Part shown: in pieces, positions 14,930-23,381 of the stretch
How the letters are laid out: each line of letters opens with the position of its first letter
Numbering within the stretch: position 1 is the stretch's first letter
Source of the DNA: DAONDQ01 sp035402645
Lineage (GTDB): Bacteria; Cloacimonadota; Cloacimonadia; Cloacimonadales; DAONDQ01
Assembly: GCA_035402645.1 (NCBI GenBank)
Contig: DAONDQ010000026.1
Coordinates: forward strand, 1 to 27,621
Length of the DNA stretch: 27,621 nucleotides
Direction: 5' to 3'
Translations under genes and position numbers: made by a program
Notes under the pieces: generated by a model
What the model was told of the DNA's origin: nothing
What the model saw: only the letters and a program-made list of their open reading frames with translations
Databases searched by the model: none

Positions 14930-15761
14930 ACACCCCGTTGGACGGATCACCCTTATCGGCAGGGGCAACGCAGTTAATGACTCCGAGAAAAACCTCGTTC
15001 CATTATTTGCTGATTTTGTTTCCAAGGTACCAAAGGGAACACACATCAAAATCCTGATTACCCCAGCGGGTTTTCTGAAGTTTACGCTCCCAATAGAGTC
15101 TCTTGCTGGAGTATCCGTTGATGCAATCGCCCCTTTGCAACTGGAGAAAATCCAAGCGCTCGCATCCGCCAAAATCACGGAATATATTTCTATGGTTGAC
15201 AAGCCAACACTGAAGAAGTTCGGGGAGGTAGTGGACTACCTGACCATTGGCATCGATGAGAGCGGTTTGGATGGTAAGCATAAACGAACCATTGAGCTTA
15301 TTGCCGTGTATGATGTCAAGGTAGGCAAGGTGATCCACTACACTGGAAAATTTTACCCGACCCCAATACAGTCGAAGGTGCTCATACGTTACCCAAAAAC
15401 TTCATCTCATTTCATCGACCTTAACGGAACAAAGATTATGATTTTGGGGTGCAACGACCTGAATGTATTCAATCCACGTGGCAAGAAATCGATTACGGGA
15501 TGGCGGGCGGATGCTTATCTGGAATATATAGCATATGCCAAAAAATATCAACCACAGATAGCCATTCAACACCCTCACCGCACAGAACACACCTTGGTCT
15601 GGGCTCACGGGTGGTATGGTTTAACAAAAGCCTTGCCGTCTGTTACAGATTATGCTGGAAGCGTTCGGGCAAGGGGAGAATCTTACCTGCCTTGTTACAC
15701 AGATGACATATTGGGAGCAACCAAAAGAGGTAATATATTCGAATATACTTATAAGCCATAA
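14889..15761 (+). CDS. Nitrilase-fold-like protein lacking the canonical Glu
   Basis: A 290-residue protein whose layout matches the carbon-nitrogen hydrolase fold. An N-terminal strand motif, ILITPAGFL, occupies the place of the usual PE-G-F-L; a G-x-x-x-x-YTGKFYPTP segment places Lys154 where the catalytic Lys lies; and KIMILGCNDLNVFNPRG places Cys188 where the nucleophile sits. The Glu base of the E-K-C triad appears replaced by Ala60, so it may be inactive, use another residue, or be a different family; I am moderately sure of the fold. The start overlaps the preceding gene by 41 nt in another frame, longer than normal coupling. It ends the first block; a 266-nt gap follows. Confidence 0.55.
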   Translation: MTTKAKSLSTRGTEHPVGRITLIGRGNAVNDSEKNLVPLFADFVSKVPKGTHIKILITPAGFLKFTLPIESLAGVSVDAIAPLQLEKIQALASAKITEYISMVDKPTLKKFGEVVDYLTIGIDESGLDGKHKRTIELIAVYDVKVGKVIHYTGKFYPTPIQSKVLIRYPKTSSHFIDLNGTKIMILGCNDLNVFNPRGKKSITGWRADAYLEYIAYAKKYQPQIAIQHPHRTEHTLVWAHGWYGLTKALPSVTDYAGSVRARGESYLPCYTDDILGATKRGNIFEYTYKP

Positions 15762-16027
15762 GACGGAGGTTATCTAAAAACCCCATTGGATTCCTGTATC
15801 TTTTTACAAGGGGGGCTTTCCAGTAACAGATTAGACCAGACATATTGACTTGATTGTGATCCTGGGTTTGAGGCGGACTTAACAGTCATTTCAATTTTTT
15901 GCTACCTTTCCAAACCATAGGAGCATAAACTACATGGCAACAAAGGTTTTCATCCCAGAATAGGAATATTAAGCGGATATTGAGGTCACAAGAAAATATT
16001 CTCCTAAATGGACAACTCACTACGACC
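15762..16027. other. Intergenic gap between the two blocks of the plus-strand run
   Basis: No gene is supported. A possible weak hairpin pairs CCCC (around 15781) with a G run (around 15811) before a pyrimidine stretch. At 15934 an ATG with a purine-rich TAGGAG upstream opens only nine codons (MATKVFIPE, then TAG), which could be a leader peptide or the stub of a lost gene. A TACCTTTC box around 15903 is one mismatch from the TAnnTTTG consensus and could start a transcript for the second block. Confidence 0.35.
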
Positions 16028-16795
16028 ATGGAATTAAAACAGAAAATCAAACAAATATGCCAGGATAATGGTATATCCGAGGAGCAATACTCCTCATATG
16101 GTGTTACTTCTGCAAGATTTGATCTTGTCCCCTATGCCCCTTATATTCCAGTTGATTGGAATCGAATTTTAGTGCTTGCCGAGTCCCAGCAACTTCGTGG
16201 AAAAAAGAAAGGCAACAGCGAATATAAAAAAAGCCTGCTAGCCGCCAACAATGAAGAGCTGATCTTTCGGTTGGGTAATGAAAAAATAACTGGGAATAAA
16301 CCTGAAACGCAAATCGGGATCACACCCTGGGATGAAGGCTTTATAAAACTGGCAATGTTATCCTGCTTCCCTGAATCAAACATTGAGCAGTTTGGTGTTT
16401 CCAATGCCGTCCCATGGCATTTGGACAAAAACAATGACACCCTGGCTGCATTTTTGAAATACAAATCCATTGCTTTCTGGAGAGACATATTGCCAGTGTT
16501 GCAGCCCAAAATGATCATCTGCACAGGTAAAATTGCCAATTCAATTATAACTGGAACCGGATACTGCTCGATAAAGGCTTGTCTTCAATTTCACATTAGA
16601 TCAGCATCCCAATTACATTTTATGGTTGAGAAAACTTATCGAGCGAATGAATGGCTTGACAAGAATCCTGTCATAAAGGAACTTTTTAGAAAAAACGCTC
16701 AACTGATTAATCCGCGAAAGCCCTATCGATACTTTGTATGGTACGCAGCCCACGCTGTCAGCAAAATCAAACCAATTTTGGATCAAAATAAATGA
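16028..16795 (+). CDS. Uracil-DNA-glycosylase-like superfamily protein
   Basis: A 255-residue protein with the strand-motif pattern of the uracil-DNA glycosylase fold: NRILVLAESQ (45-54) at the first nucleotide-binding strand, SNAVPWH (125-131) at the NAVPC/NLVPW position, and LQPKMIICTGKIAN (158-171) as the strand-loop that ends in a G-K-x-A turn. The catalytic GQDPYH of family 1 is absent, so it is closer to the divergent SMUG/TDG-like or UDG-like families that recur beside restriction and defence genes. Enzyme activity is not certain. An in-frame TTG at 15980 could extend it by 16 residues; the ATG at 16028 is preferred. It overlaps the next gene by 1 or 4 nt, starting the second block. 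Confidence 0.6.
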   Translation: MELKQKIKQICQDNGISEEQYSSYGVTSARFDLVPYAPYIPVDWNRILVLAESQQLRGKKKGNSEYKKSLLAANNEELIFRLGNEKITGNKPETQIGITPWDEGFIKLAMLSCFPESNIEQFGVSNAVPWHLDKNNDTLAAFLKYKSIAFWRDILPVLQPKMIICTGKIANSIITGTGYCSIKACLQFHIRSASQLHFMVEKTYRANEWLDKNPVIKELFRKNAQLINPRKPYRYFVWYAAHAVSKIKPILDQNK

Positions 16796-17130
16796 TGGAA
16801 AATCTTCTTTTTCATTGGGGTCTTGAAGGCAGTGGCTCAAAGGTGTTCAGGGTCAGCAAGAATGGCTCGGATCGGATCGTCCGGCGTTATTCCTATATGG
16901 ACTTTGATGAAAATGATGATGAAATCTGGCGTCAGGGCGAGATTGAGCACCCATCTTTTGATGTCTTTTGGCAGGAAGCCACAGTGAATAAAAAGTGGTT
17001 CAGCCGGCATCCCGTATACATTCACGATGAATGCAAGCCAGTAATAAGAAAGAGCATTGACGGGATTGATATGACGGGTTTGACGGAAACGGAACTTTTA
17101 GCGGTTGATGGCTGGAAAAAATTACTCTAA
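16795..17130 (+). CDS. Small hypothetical protein coupled to the UDG-like gene
   Basis: A 111-residue soluble, Trp-rich acidic protein (starts MENLLFHWGLEGSGSKVFRV; contains MDFDENDDEIW and a C-terminal LTETELLAVDGWKKLL). Not recognised. Two ATGs are available: 16792 (overlap ATGA with the preceding stop) and 16795 (TGATG); either implies translational coupling to the UDG-like protein. The next gene starts 19 nt after its stop. No membrane segment or known catalytic motif is visible. A partner or regulatory subunit is possible. Confidence 0.65.
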   Translation: MENLLFHWGLEGSGSKVFRVSKNGSDRIVRRYSYMDFDENDDEIWRQGEIEHPSFDVFWQEATVNKKWFSRHPVYIHDECKPVIRKSIDGIDMTGLTETELLAVDGWKKLL

Positions 17131-17149
17131 AACGCAATACGCAATTTAT

Positions 17150-17833
17150 ATGAACGAAAAGAAAGAACAAACCATTTCCGTCCTTTTTGCAGGCATAGGC
17201 GTGCTTGCAATCGTGATAAACCTGCATTTTAAAGGCTATTCGACAGAGAACCTTCTTGACGCCACTAAAGATCTTGTTGGTTTGGTGGTAACTATCGCCG
17301 TGTTTTTACTTGCCTATAAGATCAGCCGCCAGACGAGCAGTCATCTTGAATCAGGGAAGAACGCGTTGAATAAACTTTACGCAAGGTACAAACCTGACCT
17401 TGACGGGATCAAGGCGAACAGCGAAAAAAGTGAAACCGACGAGGAGAACGACAAGCGAAACAAGTACCTCTTCATCAGGCGGAAAAACAAGAACCTGAAA
17501 ACCAAGGTGACATTCATTCCCGTGAATGACTTTGAAGATGGCGTGATTGACATCCGGGTTAGCAAGGGTACACTGGTAAATCTCGGACTTGAGGGCACCC
17601 CAGATGAAATATCACAACTAAAAAAGGCTGTTTCCATCGGGGTGTTGGACTTATTATCCCAAATGGGATTGACTCAGACAGATGATTTCGAAGCGCTGGA
17701 GTATCCAAAGAGCCAGAATTCCGCCATTGTGGTGGATTTCGACGAGCAAAAAATGCGGTACAGAAAGTTTGAAAAGGTAGTCTACGCCTGTGCCGAAAAG
17801 GCGCTGACCATTATACTGAACTTTCACAAGTAA
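17150..17833 (+). CDS. Two-TM inner-membrane protein with cytoplasmic C-terminal domain
   Basis: A 227-residue protein with two predicted membrane helices near the N-terminus (about 9-27, ISVLFAGIGVLAIVIN..., and about 42-57, LVGLVVTIAVFLLAYK), a basic/polar linker rich in Lys, Glu and Asn (about 60-112), and a soluble C-terminal domain with alternating strands and helices. Positive residues flanking TM2 suggest that the large domain is in the cytoplasm. In-frame TTG/ATG codons at 17105/17108 would overlap the preceding gene; the ATG at 17150 gives the better start. It is followed after 3 nt by the RNase J-like gene. Membrane proteins in defence operons often serve as effectors or anchors; nothing here proves that. 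Confidence 0.7.
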   Translation: MNEKKEQTISVLFAGIGVLAIVINLHFKGYSTENLLDATKDLVGLVVTIAVFLLAYKISRQTSSHLESGKNALNKLYARYKPDLDGIKANSEKSETDEENDKRNKYLFIRRKNKNLKTKVTFIPVNDFEDGVIDIRVSKGTLVNLGLEGTPDEISQLKKAVSIGVLDLLSQMGLTQTDDFEALEYPKSQNSAIVVDFDEQKMRYRKFEKVVYACAEKALTIILNFHK

Positions 17834-17836
17834 CAG

Positions 17837-19084
17837 ATGAAGGTTAAGATATACCGCGGCACAAAGGAGATTGGCGGAAACTGTGTTCAACTGACCGCTG
17901 ATAACGGCAAGATCCTGTGGATCGACATCGGAGCTCCACTTAATACCGATAACGCTGACATCGGTTATACCGGGAACAAGGTAGATGCACTGCTGATCTC
18001 CCACCCGCACCAGGATCATTACGGGCTGATGAGGGACATTCGCCCGTCAGTTCCAATCTACACGGGGCAGGTCACACTTGACCTGATAAACGCCACGCAG
18101 ATCTTTCTCGGCAAGCCCTTGGTCACAGGTAACTTCAAGACTTTTGAGCCTTTTAAATGGTTTACTGTGGCTGATACTTTTGAGGTTTATGCTTACCTGA
18201 TGGATCATTCGTCGGCAGAAGCCTTTGCCTTTGTTGTGAAAGCGGATGGCAAGAGGGTGTTTTACACTGGCGATTACCGGGCTACAGGATGGAAAGGGAA
18301 ACTGTATTACAAGGTGCTGTACGACCCGCCGAATGACATCGACTTGTTTCTAACGGAAGGAACGATGGTGGAGCGGTCGAACCAGGAATATCCCACCGAA
18401 GAATCCGTCCAGGAAGCCATCAATAAGGTCATCAGACAGCAGCAAAATGCAACCCTGGTAGTCAGTTCCGCCCAAAATATTGACCGTCTGGTATCGGTCG
18501 TTAAAGCCTGCAATGCCAACAGAAAGAAACTGGTGGTGGACGTTTACAACGCTTGGGTTCTGGACGCAGTGAAGAAGAAATCGCCCAACCTGCCAACCAT
18601 TGACTGGGACATCATCAGGGTTTTCAACCACCCCAGGCAGTTGGAGAAGGTTGCTGGAACGGAGTTTGACGGATTCAGGGAAAGGATCAAAGACAAGGAC
18701 GTCGGCAATCGGGTATTTGACACCCCTGGGGACTACGTTTATTACGTCAGGTGCCCAAATCCAAAACTGGTGGACGCCTTGCTGCCCAAGGGTGCCATCA
18801 ACCTGATCTATTCCCAGTGGGAAGGCTATTTGAAGGAAGGTCATAAGAATTATTGCGCCCCGATCATCCAAGACCTTATCGACACAAGGAAAGTGGTCTA
18901 CAAGCACATCCACACGAGCGGTCACGCCACGTTGACTGACCTGAAGCGGCTGGCAAAGGCAGTCAATCCAAGGAAGATCGTTCCAATTCACACAGAAAAC
19001 CCAGCCAGGCTTCAACAGGAATTCCAGGAAGAAGGATTTGCAAACGTCGATCTCTGGCAAGACGGCGTAGATTATAACTTATAA
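17837..19084 (+). CDS. RNase J-like metallo-beta-lactamase/beta-CASP nuclease
   Basis: A 415-residue MBL-fold protein. Metal ligands are visible: H56-P-H58-Q-D60-H61, D146 in YTGDYR, H363 in HTSGHA and H385 in PIHTE. The last two correspond to motifs B and C of the beta-CASP family, so it is most like RNase J (5'-3' RNA exonuclease/endonuclease), but it lacks the long C-terminal domain and is about 140 residues shorter than housekeeping RNase J. The N-terminus starts directly on the first MBL strand (MKVKIYRGTKEIGGNCVQL), as in RNase J-type proteins. Its ATG lies 3 nt after the membrane-protein stop and the next gene starts 11 nt after its end. All catalytic residues are present, so RNA or DNA cleavage is expected. 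Confidence 0.85.
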   Translation: MKVKIYRGTKEIGGNCVQLTADNGKILWIDIGAPLNTDNADIGYTGNKVDALLISHPHQDHYGLMRDIRPSVPIYTGQVTLDLINATQIFLGKPLVTGNFKTFEPFKWFTVADTFEVYAYLMDHSSAEAFAFVVKADGKRVFYTGDYRATGWKGKLYYKVLYDPPNDIDLFLTEGTMVERSNQEYPTEESVQEAINKVIRQQQNATLVVSSAQNIDRLVSVVKACNANRKKLVVDVYNAWVLDAVKKKSPNLPTIDWDIIRVFNHPRQLEKVAGTEFDGFRERIKDKDVGNRVFDTPGDYVYYVRCPNPKLVDALLPKGAINLIYSQWEGYLKEGHKNYCAPIIQDLIDTRKVVYKHIHTSGHATLTDLKRLAKAVNPRKIVPIHTENPARLQQEFQEEGFANVDLWQDGVDYNL

Positions 19085-19095
19085 AACCACCTACC

Positions 19096-20091
19096 ATGAG
19101 CAATGATGAAATCTTGAACCGCATACGTGAGAATTTTCCAAAGGATCATCCGTCCTACAGTTATCTTGCCCTGCCTTCCAATATTACATTCACTTCCGAT
19201 GGGTCAAATGCCGTCAAAATGTCCCTGCCCAGTGATGCCGTTGAAACGAATATGCAGGAAGACAAGGCTTCGTTCGAAGGCTGGGCTCTGGTGATGAAAC
19301 GATGGGGTGGGTTTGAGAAAGTCGTTCTTCGCTGGGAATCCTTGCCGATAGACACAGGTACGGTGGAATGCGGACATTACCGACGGTTCCTTTTCCGGGT
19401 AGCGAATTTCTCGCATGACTTCTCATCGTGGTTTTCAATTTCGCCCGACAATGCATCAGATTTAAAAAGCCCGGTAATTGACGAGAAAAAAAACTATTAC
19501 TTGAATCGACCCTCCGGGAATCGAGGCAAAGGAGGGGAACCAGCGGGGAAAGAAAGCAAGTTGGAGTCCAAATATGTCTGCGGAGGCTGGTCGGAATACT
19601 TGAAAGAGCTTGTCAATGCCGAGTTTCTTGATCGCCAGTTGCCGGTGGGTGTCTTTTTTGACCCGGAAGATCATTCTAAAAGGAAAGTGTCGGCGGAAAA
19701 CGCGATTTTCTCCCGCGGAAAAAGCGCAATTGATTTGTGGGGCATCAGCAAATCCAATGAGCTGTTGATATTTGAGTTAAAAGCTGATGGGAATACCAAG
19801 GTCGGGATTATTTCTGAGCTTTACTTTTACGGCTGTGTGATGCAACGCATACAAAAAGGTCAGTTCAAATACGAAAAGCACAACAACTCGCCTGTCGACC
19901 GGATTGCCGGGACCCGAAAGATTCATGCATATTTTCTTTCTCCCGAGCTGCATCCCCTAATTGACAAAGACCTGGTCGGACTACTGACCATGGGAACTGC
20001 GCCCAATGTACAGTTTCACTACCTGAGGATTCCCACAGGCGGTGGAGTCCCAATCACTTTGGGTTTTCAGCCATGTTCGATGAACCCCTAA
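19096..20091 (+). CDS. PD-(D/E)xK nuclease-like protein
   Basis: A 331-residue soluble protein. The segment AIDLWGISKSNELLIFELKA has the restriction-endonuclease-like signature: D213 followed by a strand with E227-L-K229. The adjacent GNTKVGIISELYFYG helix fits the fold. The N-terminal 200 residues are not recognised; they contain a central Gly/Lys-rich stretch (about 137-155) that may be a linker or loop. It is 11 nt after the RNase J-like gene and 22 nt before the DUF6804 gene, in a clear operon. It could be the DNA-cleaving effector of the cluster. The catalytic call is motif-based. Confidence 0.65.
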   Translation: MSNDEILNRIRENFPKDHPSYSYLALPSNITFTSDGSNAVKMSLPSDAVETNMQEDKASFEGWALVMKRWGGFEKVVLRWESLPIDTGTVECGHYRRFLFRVANFSHDFSSWFSISPDNASDLKSPVIDEKKNYYLNRPSGNRGKGGEPAGKESKLESKYVCGGWSEYLKELVNAEFLDRQLPVGVFFDPEDHSKRKVSAENAIFSRGKSAIDLWGISKSNELLIFELKADGNTKVGIISELYFYGCVMQRIQKGQFKYEKHNNSPVDRIAGTRKIHAYFLSPELHPLIDKDLVGLLTMGTAPNVQFHYLRIPTGGGVPITLGFQPCSMNP

Positions 20092-20113
20092 TGTAAACTC
20101 ATCAAAAAAAAAA

Positions 20114-20437
20114 ATGAAACTTACTACCGAAAACCTGATAAGGATAGCTCTTGCGACCTTGCTTGTCTTATGCCTTTTCCATATGCCATATAGCTTTTAC
20201 CAACTCTTCAGGTATATTGCGATGGCAGGATTTGCACTTCTCGCCTACTACCAATATGAGAGGAAAAATGTGCCGGGGACAATCGTGTTCGTGTGCCTGG
20301 TACTGCTATTTCAGCCTTTCGTCAAGATAGCATTGGGCAGGCAGTTATGGAACCTTGTTGATGTAGTTGTGGCGGTGGGATTGGTCGTTTCAATATTTGT
20401 ATTTAATCGTGGAAAAAGAACACAGGATTACCGCTAA
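20114..20437 (+). CDS. DUF6804-like small multispanning membrane protein
   Basis: A 107-residue very hydrophobic protein with about four predicted membrane helices (roughly 9-25, 29-45, 54-71 and 80-97) and short charged loops; it ends in a basic tail (NRGKRTQDYR). It resembles DUF6804, a family of small Bacteroidota membrane proteins without known function. It lies 22 nt after the nuclease-like gene and 27 nt before the truncated gene that follows. Confidence 0.7.
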   Translation: MKLTTENLIRIALATLLVLCLFHMPYSFYQLFRYIAMAGFALLAYYQYERKNVPGTIVFVCLVLLFQPFVKIALGRQLWNLVDVVVAVGLVVSIFVFNRGKRTQDYR

Positions 20438-20464
20438 AATTCAAACCGTTTAATACCAACCATT

Positions 20465-20644
20465 ATGCCTTGGGAACCCAAATATCCAAACTTTGGAGTC
20501 ATCAAGATCGAAGGAAAGAAAGTAAAGGTCTACAGCGACCGAAGCAACTACATCACCATCGGACTGGGTGAGGATGTGACAAATGCCGTCTGGCGAGCAG
20601 CTCGCTTACCATTTTCTTATCGATGTATGCCAACCAGAGATTAA
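20465..20644 (+). CDS. Truncated small protein at the end of the plus-strand run
   Basis: A 59-residue frame starting MPWEPKYPNFGVIKIEGKKV and continuing YITIGLGEDVTNAVWRAA. The first 45 residues look like a genuine coding sequence whose relatives would be expected to continue with further strand repeats after NAVWR. Here the reading changes abruptly to LPFSYRCMPTRD and stops, so the gene appears cut off near 20600, where the boundary with the adjacent minus-strand pair falls. The spacing of 27 nt from the DUF6804 gene fits the operon. It may be non-functional. Confidence 0.55.
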   Translation: MPWEPKYPNFGVIKIEGKKVKVYSDRSNYITIGLGEDVTNAVWRAARLPFSYRCMPTRD

Positions 20645-20711
20645 TTAACTAATAGATCATTGAACGCCAGATCTTTATGATAAAATAATTTTAATCGTCA
20701 GTGGTCTCTTT

Positions 20712-21359
20712 CTATTCTGGCATCTCGGTTGCAAATTTTATGGTCAACAACTCCATCTCAATCCAATTAACTGTTAATCCTATCAAGGTCTCCAAGTCTG
20801 TAATATCCTTGTCCTCCCATTTTCGCTTATAATGAACTTCGTCATTGCCAAGCCATACCGCCCTTTTGGCAGACGACTTTACTTGTGGTGATTGAACAAA
20901 TTTATCAATGCATGCACCAAGTAGTGAAGTTTCAATGGTATCTTTCATCTCTGGTTGGTTACTTATCAAAAAATCCTTTATCAAACATTCCAGGGCTTTT
21001 CGATACCCTGGACCTGCGATCTCCACCAAATGAAATTTTTTTGCAACCAGGGCTTCATTGTATATTTTAACAAACCGAGAAGAAACTTTTTCAACAACCT
21101 CATGAAAGCTTTGTTCTACAAACCGCCCTATTGAGGTATGCTCAAATGTCAAACCACCTAATTCTGGTCTATTCACATAATACGCAATGAAAGACTCCAG
21201 ACATTCTTGGTTAGGGCAAGACATGAAAACATGCAGGTCACCAAGATTTTCCCTCGCAGTAATCACATTTGGGATTAATGAATGATGACAGAAAGGACAT
21301 TCATCTGGGAGCCTATCAACGTACGTGGTAAGTCCATCACTACACTCAATCCTCTCCAT
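20712..21359 (-). CDS. DUF4145 family protein with zinc-ribbon-like N-terminus
   Basis: A 215-residue protein from the ATG at 21359; an in-frame TTG at 21392 could add 11 residues. It has a likely zinc ribbon (C21-P-F-C24 and C48/C53 in SCPNQECLESF), then a helical domain with YRKALECLIKDFL and the GNDEVHYKR signature (around residue 183) of DUF4145. This family is frequent in defence islands, alone or fused to nucleases and helicases, and probably mediates binding; no enzymatic role is established. It lies about 160 nt downstream of the helicase-like gene on the same strand, so the two may form a pair. Confidence 0.75.
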   Translation of the reverse strand: MERIECSDGLTTYVDRLPDECPFCHHSLIPNVITARENLGDLHVFMSCPNQECLESFIAYYVNRPELGGLTFEHTSIGRFVEQSFHEVVEKVSSRFVKIYNEALVAKKFHLVEIAGPGYRKALECLIKDFLISNQPEMKDTIETSLLGACIDKFVQSPQVKSSAKRAVWLGNDEVHYKRKWEDKDITDLETLIGLTVNWIEMELLTIKFATEMPE

Positions 21360-21521
21360 ATAGTCACTTTGGTTTTTGGGTTTGTACTGCAATTTACTAA
21401 AAAGAGATCGCCCATGAACTAAAAGATAAAAGTATATATATTAAAGCAACGAGCCAACAACTTCAATTTCCGATGATATTTGGGCTCTCACAACCATTTA
21501 TGCGCATAAAATCGAACTTCA

Positions 21522-23381
21522 CTATGGTTCCGGAGGAAACAAATTATTTATTGTCTGGATTAACCCATACTTGCTTTTGACCCTATCCTGTATTCGATAT
21601 ACGTTGATTCTTTTACCATCTCGGATGGTGGATGTATATTGAAGATTGAATGAATAACTCAAGAGTTTTTTACTTTTCTGTAGGGTCAAAGAAGATGCGA
21701 ATCGTCCCATCATTGCAGACCTTATTTCCATCATCTTGGTCATAATTTCCTCCCCAGTATAAATCCCCCCAACCTTGAATTTCTTATTAAGCAAGCTTGG
21801 GTATGTGTAGCGCTCCGGGTATGATAACACCAGGTGTTTTGCAACTTCATCAGCAAAGAGAATATCTGATAAATCCCAAGTATCCTTGATGAATACTGGC
21901 ACATCCGCCTCCCATAGAAGATTATGAACCTTCAGAATACGGTTGAACAACTTTTTCTCCGTCTTACCTTCTGGTGCATAGTCTTCTTTGATCATAGAAA
22001 TCCAGTTCAATAACAGTTCATCAAGGAGGATCGTACTATCCAATGCTTGTTGGGGCATGACTGATGTACTGTCGATACGGAAATATTTCTTAAGGGTGGA
22101 GCGAATCGATAATTTACCATTGCCATACATTCCTTTCAAACTTTTATTTCTGTTTACAAATTGATCGATTGTAAATGAAGAGACAGCTAATTCACCCGTT
22201 CTCGCCTTTCTAAACAACAATACTTGCTCTTTTGATAAGCTTAAAAATGTATTCAGAAGGTCTTCAGTGGATACTGTATCAAGATGCATTTCAACCCCTT
22301 TATTCAACACCTCTTGTAGCTTTGGCAAAAGGGTATTTGCCGTATCCAATAACACCTTCTTTCCCACCTCTGGAGGGCTAAAGGTAATATCTGGAACCAA
22401 TAAGGTCAAGCTACGATAACCCTTTCTAAATCTACCAACCACTTGAAAGATCTCTTCCATGGTCAGGAGGCTAAACGTCGTGGACCTATCCGAAATAACC
22501 ACTATCTGACACTGTTCATCAACGTCAAACCCAGCGAAATATGCGGATGTTAAAAACACAATCTTTCCCGGCAGGATACCAGATTCCTTTATCTCGCTGC
22601 AGTATGCAGGTAGCTGTTCTTTACATTCGGACCCACCAAGCACGACTATTTCTTTCCGGACAGACGGCGGCAACCCTTCGATGATGGACTTCATTCTCCT
22701 CACAGATTTATGTGCAACAACAAGTTTATCACTGCCCAAGGTCGTTATCCGGGTGTAAATAAAACACTTTAAGCTATCTTCGTCTTTGGTGTCAAAATAA
22801 ACAAGTTCTACTGGCATCTTTGGGGTTTCTCCCTTGAAAATTCTTGTTAGTTTCTGATCCCGTAAGAGTTTATTTGAAAAATGTCCCATGGTTGCAGAGA
22901 CCAGACAACCTTTGCATCTTGGATCGAGGTAATAATCGATACAGTACTCTAATTCCGATCTGAATGTGGATTCGTTTTGAAACTTATCTATTTCATCAAA
23001 CATTAAAAAGTAGTGCGAATAGACCTCCTTTGCACCAATTGCATTAAATACTTTCGGAAGGCTGTTTGCCACACAGAGGATTTTTTTAAATTGCACAGTA
23101 CTTTGATGATATGCAGTAATCTGATCCTGAGTCACAACCGTTTTTCCATCAGGATAACTGCCCACGTAAAAAGTATGCTGCTGATCTTCATGTTTTATGT
23201 GCTTGGTAAAGGCTATGCTGCGTGAAGGAAAAATGATAATACTATTCCGAGGAGCAACTATCTCAGAGTGAGTAGCACCAATTCCAGTTGCTTCTTTTGA
23301 GATTCTGCCTTCCGGCATCAAAAAACCCGGATTTTCACCCAAAAAAGAGTTTATATAGATTTCTCTATCTGGCTGATCCAT
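21522..23381 (-). CDS. SF2 helicase-like protein with degenerate Walker A
   Basis: A 619-residue protein with an SF2 layout: TGIGATHSE (32-40) at the Walker A site, FPSRSIAF (motif Ia-like), FDEIDKF (DExD, D129-E130-I131-D132), VSATM (SAT, 162-164), a TSAYFAGFDVD segment (motif V region) and QVVGRFRKG (motif VI). The Walker A Lys is replaced by Ala36 (GIGATH instead of G-x-G-K-T), while the DExD, SAT and arginine-finger motifs are kept. That is either a variant nucleotide-binding mode or loss of ATPase activity. The last 250 residues are unrecognised and helical. It is likely co-transcribed with the DUF4145 gene downstream. Several Bacteroidota mobile-element proteins share this kind of motif, but I cannot name a family. 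Confidence 0.75.
   Translation of the reverse strand: MDQPDREIYINSFLGENPGFLMPEGRISKEATGIGATHSEIVAPRNSIIIFPSRSIAFTKHIKHEDQQHTFYVGSYPDGKTVVTQDQITAYHQSTVQFKKILCVANSLPKVFNAIGAKEVYSHYFLMFDEIDKFQNESTFRSELEYCIDYYLDPRCKGCLVSATMGHFSNKLLRDQKLTRIFKGETPKMPVELVYFDTKDEDSLKCFIYTRITTLGSDKLVVAHKSVRRMKSIIEGLPPSVRKEIVVLGGSECKEQLPAYCSEIKESGILPGKIVFLTSAYFAGFDVDEQCQIVVISDRSTTFSLLTMEEIFQVVGRFRKGYRSLTLLVPDITFSPPEVGKKVLLDTANTLLPKLQEVLNKGVEMHLDTVSTEDLLNTFLSLSKEQVLLFRKARTGELAVSSFTIDQFVNRNKSLKGMYGNGKLSIRSTLKKYFRIDSTSVMPQQALDSTILLDELLLNWISMIKEDYAPEGKTEKKLFNRILKVHNLLWEADVPVFIKDTWDLSDILFADEVAKHLVLSYPERYTYPSLLNKKFKVGGIYTGEEIMTKMMEIRSAMMGRFASSLTLQKSKKLLSYSFNLQYTSTIRDGKRINVYRIQDRVKSKYGLIQTINNLFPPEP

Noticed and set aside
18350..19060. 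236-codon minus-strand frame
   Set aside because: Fully antisense to the RNase J-like gene, which has all metal ligands; a shadow.
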